A DNA stretch of 51,673 nt, taken from contig JABXHV010000091.1 of the NCBI GenBank assembly GCA_013373445.1, positions 1 to 51,673 on the forward strand. The letters are read 5' to 3'. Shown in pieces: positions 42,484 to 50,946 of this stretch. Under the pieces are notes generated by a model. It worked only from the letters and a program-made list of their open reading frames with translations. It searched no databases and was not told the origin of the DNA. Made by a program: the position numbers and the translations under genes. Within the stretch, counting starts at the first letter, position 1; each line of letters begins with the position of its first letter. Source of the stretch: Paracoccaceae bacterium. Lineage in GTDB: Bacteria; Pseudomonadota; Alphaproteobacteria; Rhizobiales; Stappiaceae.

Positions 42484-43791
42484 ATGACAAAATTCGTCGC
42501 AAAAGGCGCGGCTTCGCTTGCTGCACTTAGCCTGATGGCTGTGCCGGCGTTTGCGCAGGACTCGGGTGTTCCTGCTGAAACACAGTACATCTTCAACACA
42601 CTGCTGTTCCTCGTGGGCGGCTTCCTCGTTATGTTCATGGCAGCTGGCTTCGCAATGCTCGAAGCTGGTCTTGTTCGTGGCAAGAACGTTTCAATGCAGT
42701 GTCTCAAGAACATTGCCCTGTATTCCATCGCAGGCATCATGTTCTGGGTGACCGGTTACAACCTGATGTATGCTGGCGTTGACGGCGGCTTCATCGGTTC
42801 TTTCGGCCCTTACTCTTTTGACGCGGTCGGCGGCAACGCACTGGACACCGGTTACTCAACAGCTTCTGACTGGTTCTTCCAGATGGTGTTCGTTGCGGCA
42901 ACTGCTTCCATCGTTTCCGGTACCGTTGCTGAGCGTATCAAGCTGTGGCCTTTCCTGGCCTTCACAGTGATCCTCACAGGTATCCTGTACCCAATCTCCG
43001 GTTCCTGGCAGTGGGGCGGTGGATGGCTTTCCGAAATGGGCTTCTCCGATTTCGCTGGCTCCACAATCGTTCACTCTGTTGGTGGCTGGGCTGCTCTTTC
43101 CGGCGCACTCATCCTTGGTGCTCGTAAGGGCAAATACGGTCCAAACGGTGCTGTAACTCCGCTTCCTGGCTCTTCCATGCCACTTGCTACACTGGGTACA
43201 TTCATCCTGTGGCTCGGCTGGTTCGGCTTTAACGGCGCATCCCAGCTCGCAATGGGCACAATCGGTGACGTAACTGACGTTTCCCGCATCTTCGCCAACA
43301 CCAACATGGCTGCTGCCGGTGGTGTGGTTGCTGCTCTGATCCTGACACAGATCTTCTACAAGAAGGTTGACGTCACAATGGCTCTGAACGGCGCACTTGC
43401 TGGTCTCGTTTCGATCACTGCTGAGCCTCTTGCTCCAAGCATTGCACAGTCCATCTTCATCGGTGCAATCGGTGGTGTGATCGTTGTCTTCGCTGTTCCG
43501 CTTCTCGACAAGCTGAAAATCGATGACGTTGTTGGCGCGATCCCTGTTCACCTTTGTGCAGGTATCTGGGGCACGCTGATCGTTCCACTTTCCAACGACG
43601 GCACAGCCTACGGCACACAGCTCATCGGTATCGCCGCATACGGTGTGTTCACATTCGTCGCAACTGCGATCGTATGGTTCATCCTGAAGGCGCTGATGGG
43701 TCTGCGCGTTACTGAAGAAGAAGAAGCACTCGGCCTCGACAAAGTCGAAGTTGGTGTTGAAGCTTACCCAGAATTCGGCGTTAGCTCTTAA
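42484..43791 (+). CDS. amtB: Ammonium transporter AmtB
   Basis: Trimeric ammonium channel of the inner membrane, 435 residues, controlled by GlnK. A cleavable signal peptide (about 1-21, ending VPAFAQD) precedes about eleven transmembrane segments. Family signatures such as MFWVTGYNLMY, DFAGSTIVHSVGGWAAL and LGTFILWLGWFGFNGAS are visible, and the pore His residues in IVHSVGG and PVHLCAG are kept. It is strongly codon-biased, using codons such as GCT, GGT and CTG often, so it is likely highly expressed. GAGG precedes the ATG; a terminator follows. Confidence 0.97.
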   Translation: MTKFVAKGAASLAALSLMAVPAFAQDSGVPAETQYIFNTLLFLVGGFLVMFMAAGFAMLEAGLVRGKNVSMQCLKNIALYSIAGIMFWVTGYNLMYAGVDGGFIGSFGPYSFDAVGGNALDTGYSTASDWFFQMVFVAATASIVSGTVAERIKLWPFLAFTVILTGILYPISGSWQWGGGWLSEMGFSDFAGSTIVHSVGGWAALSGALILGARKGKYGPNGAVTPLPGSSMPLATLGTFILWLGWFGFNGASQLAMGTIGDVTDVSRIFANTNMAAAGGVVAALILTQIFYKKVDVTMALNGALAGLVSITAEPLAPSIAQSIFIGAIGGVIVVFAVPLLDKLKIDDVVGAIPVHLCAGIWGTLIVPLSNDGTAYGTQLIGIAAYGVFTFVATAIVWFILKALMGLRVTEEEEALGLDKVEVGVEAYPEFGVSS

Positions 43792-43822
43792 TTCTCTCTT
43801 TCTTCAAAGAGACTTGAAACTG

Positions 43823-43851
43823 AAAAGCCCGGGATTTTTCCCGGGCTTTTT
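43823..43851 (+). terminator. Intrinsic terminator after amtB
   Basis: AAAAGCCCGGGA and TCCCGGGCTTTTT flank TTTT. The GC-rich stem with T-run ends the glnK-amtB message and can also act on the converging HAD gene. Confidence 0.9.
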
Positions 43852-43903
43852 GCATCGACGTCCTGAAGCTTGATTGGTGTGGGTCTGGAGAAGGCGTCGT
43901 GCC

Positions 43904-44596
43904 TTACAGGCCCTTCACATGTGCCTGCATTTTTTCAAAGCTGGCAAAGACCAGAGCGGCGCCATTGGCGCTCAGCCGCTGGCCCAGATCGGCGTCCGCA
44001 TGGCCGCCGCCGGTAAAGCCCCAGACCTGCATGCCCGCTGCCACACCTGCCTTTACACCGTTCACGCTGTCTTCCACGACCACGCAGTCGGCGGGAGCGA
44101 CGCCAAGCTCAGCAGCTGTCATGAGAAACAGGTCCGGAGCCGGTTTGCCATTCTCCACGTCTTCGCCGGAATAAAGATGCGAACCAAACCAGTCGATGAG
44201 ATGTGTCTGTGTGAGCTTTTTGCGAAGGCTGTCCGGGCTTGACGACGAGGCGACTGCCACCGGGCACGTCAGTGTGTCCAGAAGGGTTTCAATGCCTTCG
44301 ATGGTATGCAGTTCTTCGTCCAGACGCCGTTGGGTGGCGCTCTTCAGGTTGCTGCGAAACGTTTCGGGAAACGGGCCCTTGTCGAGCAGGGCAAAGTCCT
44401 TTTGCAGCGCTTGGTAGAAGTCCGGATCATTGAGTCCTGTAAAACGGCGCCGGTAAGTGAGATCATCGTAGTCCAGGCCGATCTCGGCCAGGTGCTCCCT
44501 CTCCAATGCGCCGTAGATCACTTCGGAATCCACGAGAACACCGTCGCAATCGAATATGACCGCTTTCGGCATTGAATTGGTGTCAGTGGTTGCCAT
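43904..44596 (-). CDS. HAD-superfamily hydrolase (beta-phosphoglucomutase/sugar phosphatase type)
   Basis: A 230-residue HAD phosphatase. Motif I FDCDGVLVDSE (nucleophile Asp and Asp+2), motif II SSSSP, motif III and IV KPAPDLF and VVEDSVNGVKAG are present. The cap position and sequence fit small sugar-phosphate phosphatases or beta-phosphoglucomutases. The ATG at 44596 overlaps the end of the upstream permease gene by 14 bases and has GAAAGG before it; ATG 44572 is the alternative. A sugar-phosphate substrate would fit the neighbouring sugar permease. Confidence 0.88.
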   Translation of the reverse strand: MATTDTNSMPKAVIFDCDGVLVDSEVIYGALEREHLAEIGLDYDDLTYRRRFTGLNDPDFYQALQKDFALLDKGPFPETFRSNLKSATQRRLDEELHTIEGIETLLDTLTCPVAVASSSSPDSLRKKLTQTHLIDWFGSHLYSGEDVENGKPAPDLFLMTAAELGVAPADCVVVEDSVNGVKAGVAAGMQVWGFTGGGHADADLGQRLSANGAALVFASFEKMQAHVKGL

Positions 44597-45401
44597 CAAA
44601 CAGACCTTTCACAAATTGTCTTTGGCAAAAGATGACCAGCAATGCGGGCGGAAGGACGGCAAGGCATGCGAGCATCATGCCGTTCATATTGGCCCGGCCA
44701 AAGAACTGCAGACCACGCACGATGGTGTAACTTCCCTCGTCTGTGGTCACCATGACCGGCCACAGGTACTGGTTCCAGCCGGTAATGAAGAGAACCAGAA
44801 ACAGCGCGCCAGCCGTCGGCAGTGAAATCGGCAGCAGGATGTCGACGAAGAACTTGATCGGTCCCGCCCCGTCCATGCGCGCCGCTTCCTGCAACGCATC
44901 GGGGACGCCAAAAAGAAACTGGCGGAAGAACAAGGTACCGAGGCCGGAGGCAACAAGCGGCAGGATCAGGCCTGCATGCGTGTTGACCATATTCAGGTTC
45001 GCAACCACGTCATAGGTGGCCAGAAAACGCGATTCGAGCGGCAGCATCAGCGACAGCAGCAGGAACCAGAAGATGAGCTGGGCAAAGCGAATGCGGAAAT
45101 AGATCAACCCATAGGCTGCCAGCAGCGAGACCAATACCTTGAGGCCTGCAAAACCGGCTCCCAGCAGAAAGGAATTCCAGATCATGCCCAATGCAGTGAT
45201 GTTGTCTGTGAAGCCGAACTTGGCGCCCAGAAGCCTCGAATAGTTTGCCAGTCCAGCCGTTCCAGGGACAAGTGTCAGCCGGGTTTCCGGAAGGTCTGCG
45301 GGCAGGTGGGTGGTGGCGAAAAACAGGCTGATCAGCGGTCCGCAAATGAAGATGACGCCAGCCAGCAAAATCAAGTGGTCAAGGATGGTTCTGAATCGCA
45401 T
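44583..45401 (-). CDS. Carbohydrate ABC transporter permease, MalG/UgpE type
   Basis: A 272-residue inner-membrane permease with six hydrophobic segments. The EAA loop EAARMDGAGPIKFFVDILLP lies after the fourth segment. The N-terminus and the LTLVPGTAGLANYSRLLG loop resemble UgpE (glycerol-3-phosphate) or MalG-type permeases. The start is ATG 45401, or TTG 45416. The normal partners (binding protein, second permease, ATPase) are absent from both sides: the CDF gene ends 130 bases upstream. It is intact but orphan here, and overlaps the HAD gene. Confidence 0.85.
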   Translation of the reverse strand: MRFRTILDHLILLAGVIFICGPLISLFFATTHLPADLPETRLTLVPGTAGLANYSRLLGAKFGFTDNITALGMIWNSFLLGAGFAGLKVLVSLLAAYGLIYFRIRFAQLIFWFLLLSLMLPLESRFLATYDVVANLNMVNTHAGLILPLVASGLGTLFFRQFLFGVPDALQEAARMDGAGPIKFFVDILLPISLPTAGALFLVLFITGWNQYLWPVMVTTDEGSYTIVRGLQFFGRANMNGMMLACLAVLPPALLVIFCQRQFVKGLFDGNH

Positions 45402-45531
45402 GCGCGCTTTCTTCAAAGGCCAGATCGGTTTTGGCGGGCGGTAGCGGTACCGCCGACAGAAGAGTTCAGCGATTGCTCCTCGAAGAGATGACGCCGGTTC
45501 GCGTTATTTTTCAAGTGCAGATTGTATGGCT

Positions 45532-46422
45532 TCAGTCAGGCACGACGATCGCGTTGGGTTCGGTCTTGTGATCCGGTTCGATGTGAATTGTCACTTTTGA
45601 CCCTGGAACCTCTTCATGAATGATGGCCTCCAGTCGGTCACAGATCACATGCGCCTCATCAACCGGCATCTTGCCGGGGACAACAAGATGGAACTCGACG
45701 AAGATAGAACTGCCCGCCAGGCGGGTGCGCACGTCATGGGCCTCGATGGCGCCTTCACCGTGTTGCCGGATCAGATCGTGGATTTCATCCTGGATCTCCG
45801 TGGACACGGCCTCATCCATCAGACCTGCGATACTGTCCTTGACGATCTGACCGCCGGTCCAAAGAACGCCTATGCCCACAAGGGCGGCGAGCAGCGGATC
45901 AAGAATTCTCCAGCCGGTTAGAACGACCAGACCGACACCGAGCAGCACACCCAGGGATGTTGCTATGTCCGCCAACAGATGATGCCCGTCGGCTTTCAAC
46001 GACGGGGAGCGTTCTTTCTTGCCAACCTTGATGAGGACGGTGGCCCAAATGGCGTTGAGAACGCTGGCCAGCGCATTCAATCCAAGCCCAAGCGGCGAAT
46101 AGGAGAAATCCTGTTCCCTGACATAGCCGTTCCAGGCGGCCTGAAAGATCGAGAAGGCGGCCAGGCTGATCAGGATGCCAATGAAGACAGTGGCAAAATA
46201 CTCAGCCTTGTCATGGCCATACTGATGGTTCTCGTCGGCAGGTTTGGTGGCAAACCAGATAGCGATCAGCGTTGCAATGGAGGACACGACATTGACGGTT
46301 GTTTCCAACGCATCAGAAAACAGCGCGGTGGAGCCTGTCAGGTCATAGGCCATATATTTCAGCGAAAAGACTGCAATGCCGATGGCGATGCTGCCGCATG
46401 CTGCTTTGATTCGAAGATCCAT
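45532..46422 (-). CDS. Cation diffusion facilitator family transporter
   Basis: A 296-residue inner-membrane metal exporter with six transmembrane segments and a C-terminal cytoplasmic domain. The TM2 motif is SDALETTVNVVSS and the TM5 motif is ADGHHLLADIATS (His...Asp). The cytoplasmic domain carries His and Asp residues in IEAHDVRTR, EFHLVVPGK, DEAHVICD and TIHIEPDH. Since the classic DxxxD of zinc exporters reads DALET, the metal (Zn, Mn, Fe or another) cannot be predicted. It stands apart from the permease gene. Confidence 0.9.
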   Translation of the reverse strand: MDLRIKAACGSIAIGIAVFSLKYMAYDLTGSTALFSDALETTVNVVSSIATLIAIWFATKPADENHQYGHDKAEYFATVFIGILISLAAFSIFQAAWNGYVREQDFSYSPLGLGLNALASVLNAIWATVLIKVGKKERSPSLKADGHHLLADIATSLGVLLGVGLVVLTGWRILDPLLAALVGIGVLWTGGQIVKDSIAGLMDEAVSTEIQDEIHDLIRQHGEGAIEAHDVRTRLAGSSIFVEFHLVVPGKMPVDEAHVICDRLEAIIHEEVPGSKVTIHIEPDHKTEPNAIVVPD

Positions 46423-46521
46423 AAGTCTGCTGTCCGGGACTGAGTCGTGATCTATTTTAGCCCAGGATCAGGTCTTGTGGTGAAAAGAACCCGTGGGGCG
46501 GAGATGTCTTTGAAAAGACAA

Positions 46522-46542
46522 CGGCCTGCGGAGAGCAGGCCG
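46522..46542 (-). terminator. Hairpin after the DUF1223 gene
   Basis: CGGCCTGC and GCAGGCCG flank GGAGA. Read on the minus strand it is followed by TTGTCTTTTC, so it likely ends the DUF1223 message. Confidence 0.6.
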
Positions 46543-46580
46543 AGATTGCTTCTACTTCACACGGGCTGACAAAGAAACCG

Positions 46581-47369
46581 TCAGCTCTCTTGTTTCCAAC
46601 GAAGCGCGTTTGCACCGATGATCCGGCCAGGGCCTTCATCGCGTTCCAGTTGCACTAGGATCGCGCATTTGTCAGAGTGCAGCCGCATCAGCTCACTCTT
46701 TGGCATGCTGAATTTCGCTGATCCGCCAGACCAGAGGCCAATCGGCTGGATGTCGTTGACCACATTGGCGTAGGTCACCTTGCGACCGGCGTTCTCGCCG
46801 CGTTCAATCGTGACCGTTTCCTCGTCCTGGATGCTGGCAAGAACAATCGTGGCGATCTCGTAGCCTTTCGGCAACTCGCCTGTCACAACGACCTTGATGC
46901 CCATGTGGGTTCTTTGAATATCGACCTGCGCTGTCATGGCGGGCGCGTTCCGGATCGCAGCCTCGACTTCGCCCTCATTGTTGCCGACCACGTGTTGGTT
47001 GCCGTTGATGATCATTTGCGGCGTGTAGACCATACGATCACCGCGGTAGCGGGCGTAATTTCTCTGGCGATCGGAAAACTCCGGTCGCGCCAGCTTATCC
47101 TTCCAGCCAAGATAGTCCCAGTAATCCACATGGATGGAGAGCGCGAGGACATTGGCGTCCGTTGCCAGACTTTGCAGAAGCTTGTCGGCCGCCGGACATG
47201 ACGAGCAGCCCTGGCTGGTAAACAGTTCAGCAACGATGAGCGGTTCGGTCTCTGCCTGAGCAGTTGGCTGCAGCAGCGGTGCGATAGACAGCAGCATGCC
47301 GATCCCAAACGCCTTGAGAGCGGATTTGGACTTCAGGAATGAAAACCGGATTTGCGCTGTCATGCCCAT
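46581..47369 (-). CDS. DUF1223 thioredoxin-fold periplasmic protein
   Basis: A 262-residue exported protein of the DUF1223 family. After a signal peptide (about 1-39, ending TAQAE), a thioredoxin-like domain begins with LFTSQGCSSCPAADKLL, whose Cys55-Ser-Ser-Cys58 can be a redox pair. The domain continues with YWDYLGWKD and VYTPQMIINGNQ, which holds the cis-Pro position. The function is unknown. GGAG lies upstream of the ATG at 47369. It lies just beyond the ccm genes, which also handle thiols. Confidence 0.85.
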   Translation of the reverse strand: MGMTAQIRFSFLKSKSALKAFGIGMLLSIAPLLQPTAQAETEPLIVAELFTSQGCSSCPAADKLLQSLATDANVLALSIHVDYWDYLGWKDKLARPEFSDRQRNYARYRGDRMVYTPQMIINGNQHVVGNNEGEVEAAIRNAPAMTAQVDIQRTHMGIKVVVTGELPKGYEIATIVLASIQDEETVTIERGENAGRKVTYANVVNDIQPIGLWSGGSAKFSMPKSELMRLHSDKCAILVQLERDEGPGRIIGANALRWKQES

Positions 47370-47477
47370 CGGGCAAATCTCCTCGATCTATCGCTCTTAA
47401 ATAAAGGGAACCGTGATCAAGAGCCAGTCACGTCCAGGTGAATCGGACGTGGCAATCTTACGGAGTCGATTGCAGGT

Positions 47478-48107
47478 CTAAGGATTTAATATCGCGTCTA
47501 GCTGCGGCAGGAAAGTGGTTTTGTAGGTGGTTTCGGTGAGTGGACCAATGAACTTGTACCGTATCGTACCTTTTTGATCGACCACAAATGTCTCCGGAAC
47601 ACCGTAAACACCCCAATCGATTGAGGTTCTTCCCTTTTCATCAACGCCGACCCGGTCATACGGGTTTCCCAGCGCGCCAAGAAAACGCAAGGCGTTCTGG
47701 GGTGTGTCTTTGTAGTTTATGCCGACAAGCTGGATGTCATTGCGCTCGGACAGCTGCATCAGCAGCGGGTGTTCAGCGCGGCAGGGCGCACACCAGGATG
47801 CAAAGATATTTACAACGGTGACCTTGCCGATAAGATCTTCGGTGTCGAATCCGCCGATCGCTTCGGTGTCCGAAGATGGTTCCTTTGCCATCAAGCCGGC
47901 CAATGGCGGGAGGTTCGTCTCGGGCGCGGGTTTGTCCAGTAGGGCAGATGGAATGGTCTGTGGGTCGCCGCCGAGGGTTAGTTGAAACAAAAACAGCCCG
48001 GCCAGCATTGCAAATATGAGCAGCGGCAACAGGAGAATTGCCGATGGACTGCGACGGCGCGGCGGCGCCGAGGTTGGTCCGTCTTCTCGTTGTTCTGGTT
48101 CGCTCAT
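47478..48107 (-). CDS. ccmG: Thiol:disulfide interchange protein CcmG/DsbE
   Basis: Membrane-anchored periplasmic thioredoxin that keeps apocytochrome c CXXCH cysteines reduced before haem attachment. It has 209 residues. A cytoplasmic N-terminal tail (about 1-21) precedes a membrane anchor (about 22-45). The redox motif is Cys106-Ala-Pro-Cys109 (FASWCAPCRAEHP), and the GVYGVPETFVVD stretch contains the family's cis-Pro. It is the last gene of ccmABCDG; its ATG overlaps the ccmD stop by four bases. Confidence 0.95.
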   Translation of the reverse strand: MSEPEQREDGPTSAPPRRRSPSAILLLPLLIFAMLAGLFLFQLTLGGDPQTIPSALLDKPAPETNLPPLAGLMAKEPSSDTEAIGGFDTEDLIGKVTVVNIFASWCAPCRAEHPLLMQLSERNDIQLVGINYKDTPQNALRFLGALGNPYDRVGVDEKGRTSIDWGVYGVPETFVVDQKGTIRYKFIGPLTETTYKTTFLPQLDAILNP

Positions 48108-48271
48108 GAGTTCTTGTCGGTTTTGCTGGCTTCGAACCGTGCGCTCAAACGGCCAAGGGTTTTCTCCAGGGAGCGTTTTTCAAACAGGATCCAGGCTGTG
48201 AGCGCAACGATCACCAGCGCGCAGGCGCCATAGGCCGCCAGAATGAATTCGGCGTGCGGTCCAAGGGTCAT
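48104..48271 (-). CDS. ccmD: Haem exporter protein CcmD
   Basis: A 55-residue single-span membrane protein that helps release holo-CcmE from the CcmABC complex. It begins MTLGPHAEFILAAYG, typical of CcmD (HxxFI..AYG), with the membrane span at about 9-30 and a basic C-terminal helix. It is too short for most gene calls but sits exactly between ccmC and ccmG with ATGA overlaps at both ends. Confidence 0.93.
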   Translation of the reverse strand: MTLGPHAEFILAAYGACALVIVALTAWILFEKRSLEKTLGRLSARFEASKTDKNS

Positions 48272-49029
48272 GATGTTGGCTCTTGCGTGGCTGGTTGACG
48301 GGTGATTGGTGCGGCGGCGGCCTTGAGACGCAAGGTGCGAATGCGCCGGCTGAGGATTTCGTTGCGCATGGCCATCATGTGCAGTGTGAAGAACAGCAAA
48401 GTGAAGCCTATGGCGCTGATCAACAGGGGGGTAAGCAACGATGGGTGTATGGTCGGTCCATCCAGGCGCAAGACGCTGGCTGGCTGATGGAGCGAATTCC
48501 ACCACTCGACGGAAAACTTGATAACCGGCAGGTTGATTGCACCGACCAGGGTCAGGATCGCACAAGCCTTGCCTGCCAGGATCGGGTCCTCGATTGCCTT
48601 CCAAAGGGCGATCAGGCCGATGTACATGATGAACAGGATCAGGACCGATGTCATGCGGGCGTCCCATTCCCAGTAAGTGCCCCACATGGGTTTGCCCCAC
48701 AGGCTTCCCGTCAAAAGCGCAATCAGGGTGAAAGCTGCTCCGATGGGGGCGGCGGCCTTTGCGGAGACGTCGGCGAGCGGATGCTTCCAGACCAATGTGC
48801 CGAGCGCGGAGATTGCCATCAGGGAATAGCAGAACATCGACAGCCAGGCAGCGGGCACGTGAATGTACATGATCCGTACGGTCGAGCCCTGCTGGTAGTC
48901 TTCAGGTGCGACAAAGCCGAGATACAGACCCGCGGCGATCGTTGCTATGGCCAAAATGGCCAGCGGCCTGAGAACGACCTGTACGAACTTCAAAAATCGC
49001 GTGGGATTGGCAAAGGCTAAAAGCTGCAT
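48268..49029 (-). CDS. ccmC: Haem exporter/haem handling protein CcmC
   Basis: An integral membrane protein of 253 residues that presents haem to CcmE. It has six transmembrane segments, the tryptophan-rich WWD-type loop (MWGTYWEWDARMTS at 116-127) and haem-ligand histidines expected near MYIHVPAAW (His57) and WNSLHQPAS. The ATG at 49029 begins at MQLLAFANPTRFL, the family's start. The longer open frame to 49110 is not used. It lies after a 105-base gap behind ccmB, which shows no gene. Confidence 0.95.
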   Translation of the reverse strand: MQLLAFANPTRFLKFVQVVLRPLAILAIATIAAGLYLGFVAPEDYQQGSTVRIMYIHVPAAWLSMFCYSLMAISALGTLVWKHPLADVSAKAAAPIGAAFTLIALLTGSLWGKPMWGTYWEWDARMTSVLILFIMYIGLIALWKAIEDPILAGKACAILTLVGAINLPVIKFSVEWWNSLHQPASVLRLDGPTIHPSLLTPLLISAIGFTLLFFTLHMMAMRNEILSRRIRTLRLKAAAAPITRQPATQEPTS

Positions 49030-49134
49030 GATGAATTCTAGCCCGAATGTCTCTTGGTCATCAATCCGTGTTCCATATTCCGTATCATTGTCCAATGTTG
49101 CCGGGTCCAATGTTGCCGTGTCCGGGCGTCCTTG

Positions 49135-49836
49135 CTAGTGCTGCAGCACCCTCAGGCTGAAAGCCGCTGCCACTGGCGCAATCGCCAGAGACAAGAGCGA
49201 TAGTCCGCAAAGCGCCAGAAAAGGTGTCAGAGCTGGCACCAGAGGATCACTGGCTGCGCCGACGGTGGCGACACCGAAGATCAATATGGGGATTGTCAGC
49301 GGCAATACGAGGACGGCGAGCAGCAATCCGCCTCGCCGCAGATGAACGGTGATTGCAGCACCCGTCATGCCGATCAACGTCAGCGCCGGTGTCCCAACCA
49401 AAAGCGACAACAAAACCGCGCCGAGCTGGGCCGCATCCAGATTGAGAAAAAGCGCAAGTATCGGGGTTGCCAGGATCAGCGGCAGGCCAGTCGTCAGCCA
49501 GTGGGCCAGACATTTGATCAGGATGATCAGCTCCAGAGGCCGCCCGGACATGAGCATCAGTTCCAACGAGCCGTCATCGTGATCACTCTGAAGCAGCCGG
49601 TCGAGGCCAAGCAGACAGGCCAGCAATGCGCCGATCCACAAGATGCCCGGCGCGATCACCGACAGCAGTTTCATGTCCGGACCGAGGCCGAACGGCACAA
49701 TGGTAATGACGGTGGTGAAGAACAGAACGCCGATAAGCGTGCCGCCGCCAACGCGAATGGCAAGGCGAATGTCGCGCATCAAGAGCGCGCGCGCCCAATG
49801 CAGCTTTCGGTCAGAGGTGTTGGAGCGAGACTGCAT
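49135..49836 (-). CDS. ccmB: Haem exporter protein CcmB
   Basis: Membrane subunit of the CcmAB ATPase that releases holo-CcmE. It has 233 residues and six transmembrane segments. Segments such as RVGGGTLIGVLFFTTVITIVP, with the following GPDMKLLSVIAPGILWIGALL and LMLMSGRPLELIILIKCLAHW, are typical. Its ATG overlaps the ccmA stop by one base. Confidence 0.95.
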   Translation of the reverse strand: MQSRSNTSDRKLHWARALLMRDIRLAIRVGGGTLIGVLFFTTVITIVPFGLGPDMKLLSVIAPGILWIGALLACLLGLDRLLQSDHDDGSLELMLMSGRPLELIILIKCLAHWLTTGLPLILATPILALFLNLDAAQLGAVLLSLLVGTPALTLIGMTGAAITVHLRRGGLLLAVLVLPLTIPILIFGVATVGAASDPLVPALTPFLALCGLSLLSLAIAPVAAAFSLRVLQH

Positions 49837-50519
49837 CAGCTGGGCTCCCCGATTGCACCGAGGGATAGCGCAGTGCGGTTGCTCAGCTCCAGATCGATAT
49901 GGGTCGCAACAAGGATCATGCCGCCCTTGGCGAGATGTGTGTTCATCAAGTCCGTCACGAGTTTTGTGCTGGCCTGATCGAGCGCAGCTGTCGGCTCATC
50001 GAGCAACCATATGGGGCGCTGTGTTACTAGAAGACGCGCCAGGGAAAGACGTTGGGTTTGTCCTTCCGACAGATAGCTGGCCGGGAAGTCTGCAATATGG
50101 CTCAGTCCTATATGATCGAGGACCGTCTCTACGTCCATAGTGCTGTGATTGTGTTGTGGCATGCCTGAGGACGTGTCAGAGGGCCAGTCAACCGGATCCA
50201 TCAGATCATGCCACAAGGCGAGGTTTTCCTCGACACTCAGCGATGGTTTGACGCCGCTGGCGTGGCCGACATAGTGGCAGTGTTCGAAGAGGGGACGGTC
50301 GTCCGCTTGCTGATCGTCTGTCGTGTTCCGGATCAGTTCAATCGTACCGCCGGCGAAGGGCAATAGCCCGGCCATTGCGCGCAGAAGCGTCGACTTGCCC
50401 GCACCGTTTGGTCCCGTGATGATGAGTGCCGTGCCACCGGACAGTTGAAACGACACTGACGAGACAATGTCCCGTCCGTTGCGCCGGATCGCCAGATTAT
50501 GTGCGTTGAGCCTCACCAT
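49836..50519 (-). CDS. ccmA: Cytochrome c maturation ATPase CcmA
   Basis: The ATPase that powers CcmE release through CcmB and CcmC. The 227-residue protein has Walker A ITGPNGAGKSTLLRAM, signature YLSEGQTQRLSLARLL and Walker B IWLLDEPTAALD. First gene of ccmA-B-C-D-G, transcribed leftward. I start at ATG 50519 (MVRLNAHNL) with GGAAGG directly upstream; a GTG one codon later is possible. ccmE, ccmF and ccmH are absent, as they are in a separate operon in many Alphaproteobacteria. Confidence 0.94.
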   Translation of the reverse strand: MVRLNAHNLAIRRNGRDIVSSVSFQLSGGTALIITGPNGAGKSTLLRAMAGLLPFAGGTIELIRNTTDDQQADDRPLFEHCHYVGHASGVKPSLSVEENLALWHDLMDPVDWPSDTSSGMPQHNHSTMDVETVLDHIGLSHIADFPASYLSEGQTQRLSLARLLVTQRPIWLLDEPTAALDQASTKLVTDLMNTHLAKGGMILVATHIDLELSNRTALSLGAIGEPS

Positions 50520-50645
50520 ATCCTTCCGATTGCAGGAATTGATGGGATTTGCAAGCGCTGACATTCGTCATCAAGCTGATGTCGTGATAGGTTAATTTGA
50601 ATGAGCTGTCTTTTTGAGAGCAATTCAAAACACAGGGCCTCGACT

Positions 50646-50665
50646 TTTGTATACATTTGTATATA
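50646..50665. repeat. Tandem 10-bp direct repeat in the ccmA/acnA divergent region
   Basis: TTTGTATACA (50646-50655) and TTTGTATATA (50656-50665) follow each other at one helical turn. The region is strikingly AT-rich compared with the surroundings. The 427-base gap (50520-50946) has no gene, so this may be a regulator-binding site or the ccmA promoter region. A similar TTTGTATAGG occurs at 50764-50773. Confidence 0.4.
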
Positions 50666-50740
50666 ATATTTTGTTGTGCCTGAGAGATATCCTTTGAAAC
50701 CAAGCTCGATGAGATGCGTTTCCTAATTGCTGGCTTGTTC

Positions 50741-50770
50741 TTGACCTTAGGTTAACTCAAGCGTTTGTAT
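50741..50770 (+). promoter_or_regulatory. Candidate promoter of acnA
   Basis: TTGACC (50741-50746) and TTGTAT (50765-50770), separated by 18 bases, fit a sigma-70-type promoter about 180 bases before acnA. The match is moderate. Confidence 0.4.
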
Positions 50771-50946
50771 AGGATTATCAAAGCGCCGATTCTTGTCCTG
50801 CGCGGCGCGGGACCTCAATCGCCAGGCGCGCCGCCCAATGAGGCGCACGGTGGCCGACAGGTCATCGCACCAGAGATTTCAGATTGTGCCGACTGTCGCC
50901 TTACGCGCATGTCGGTGCCCAACGGACCGCAAGGAGATCGCATAAC

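Noticed and set aside
45417-45531. Remnant of an upstream permease before the orphan sugar permease
   Set aside because: Translation of the three frames in this gap gives no permease-like sequence, so I see no detectable remnant.
48283-49020. Plus-strand open frame (245 codons) over ccmC
   Set aside because: It is antisense to ccmC, which carries the WWD-type motif and fits the operon, and its translation is Gln/Gly/Asp-rich without known motifs.
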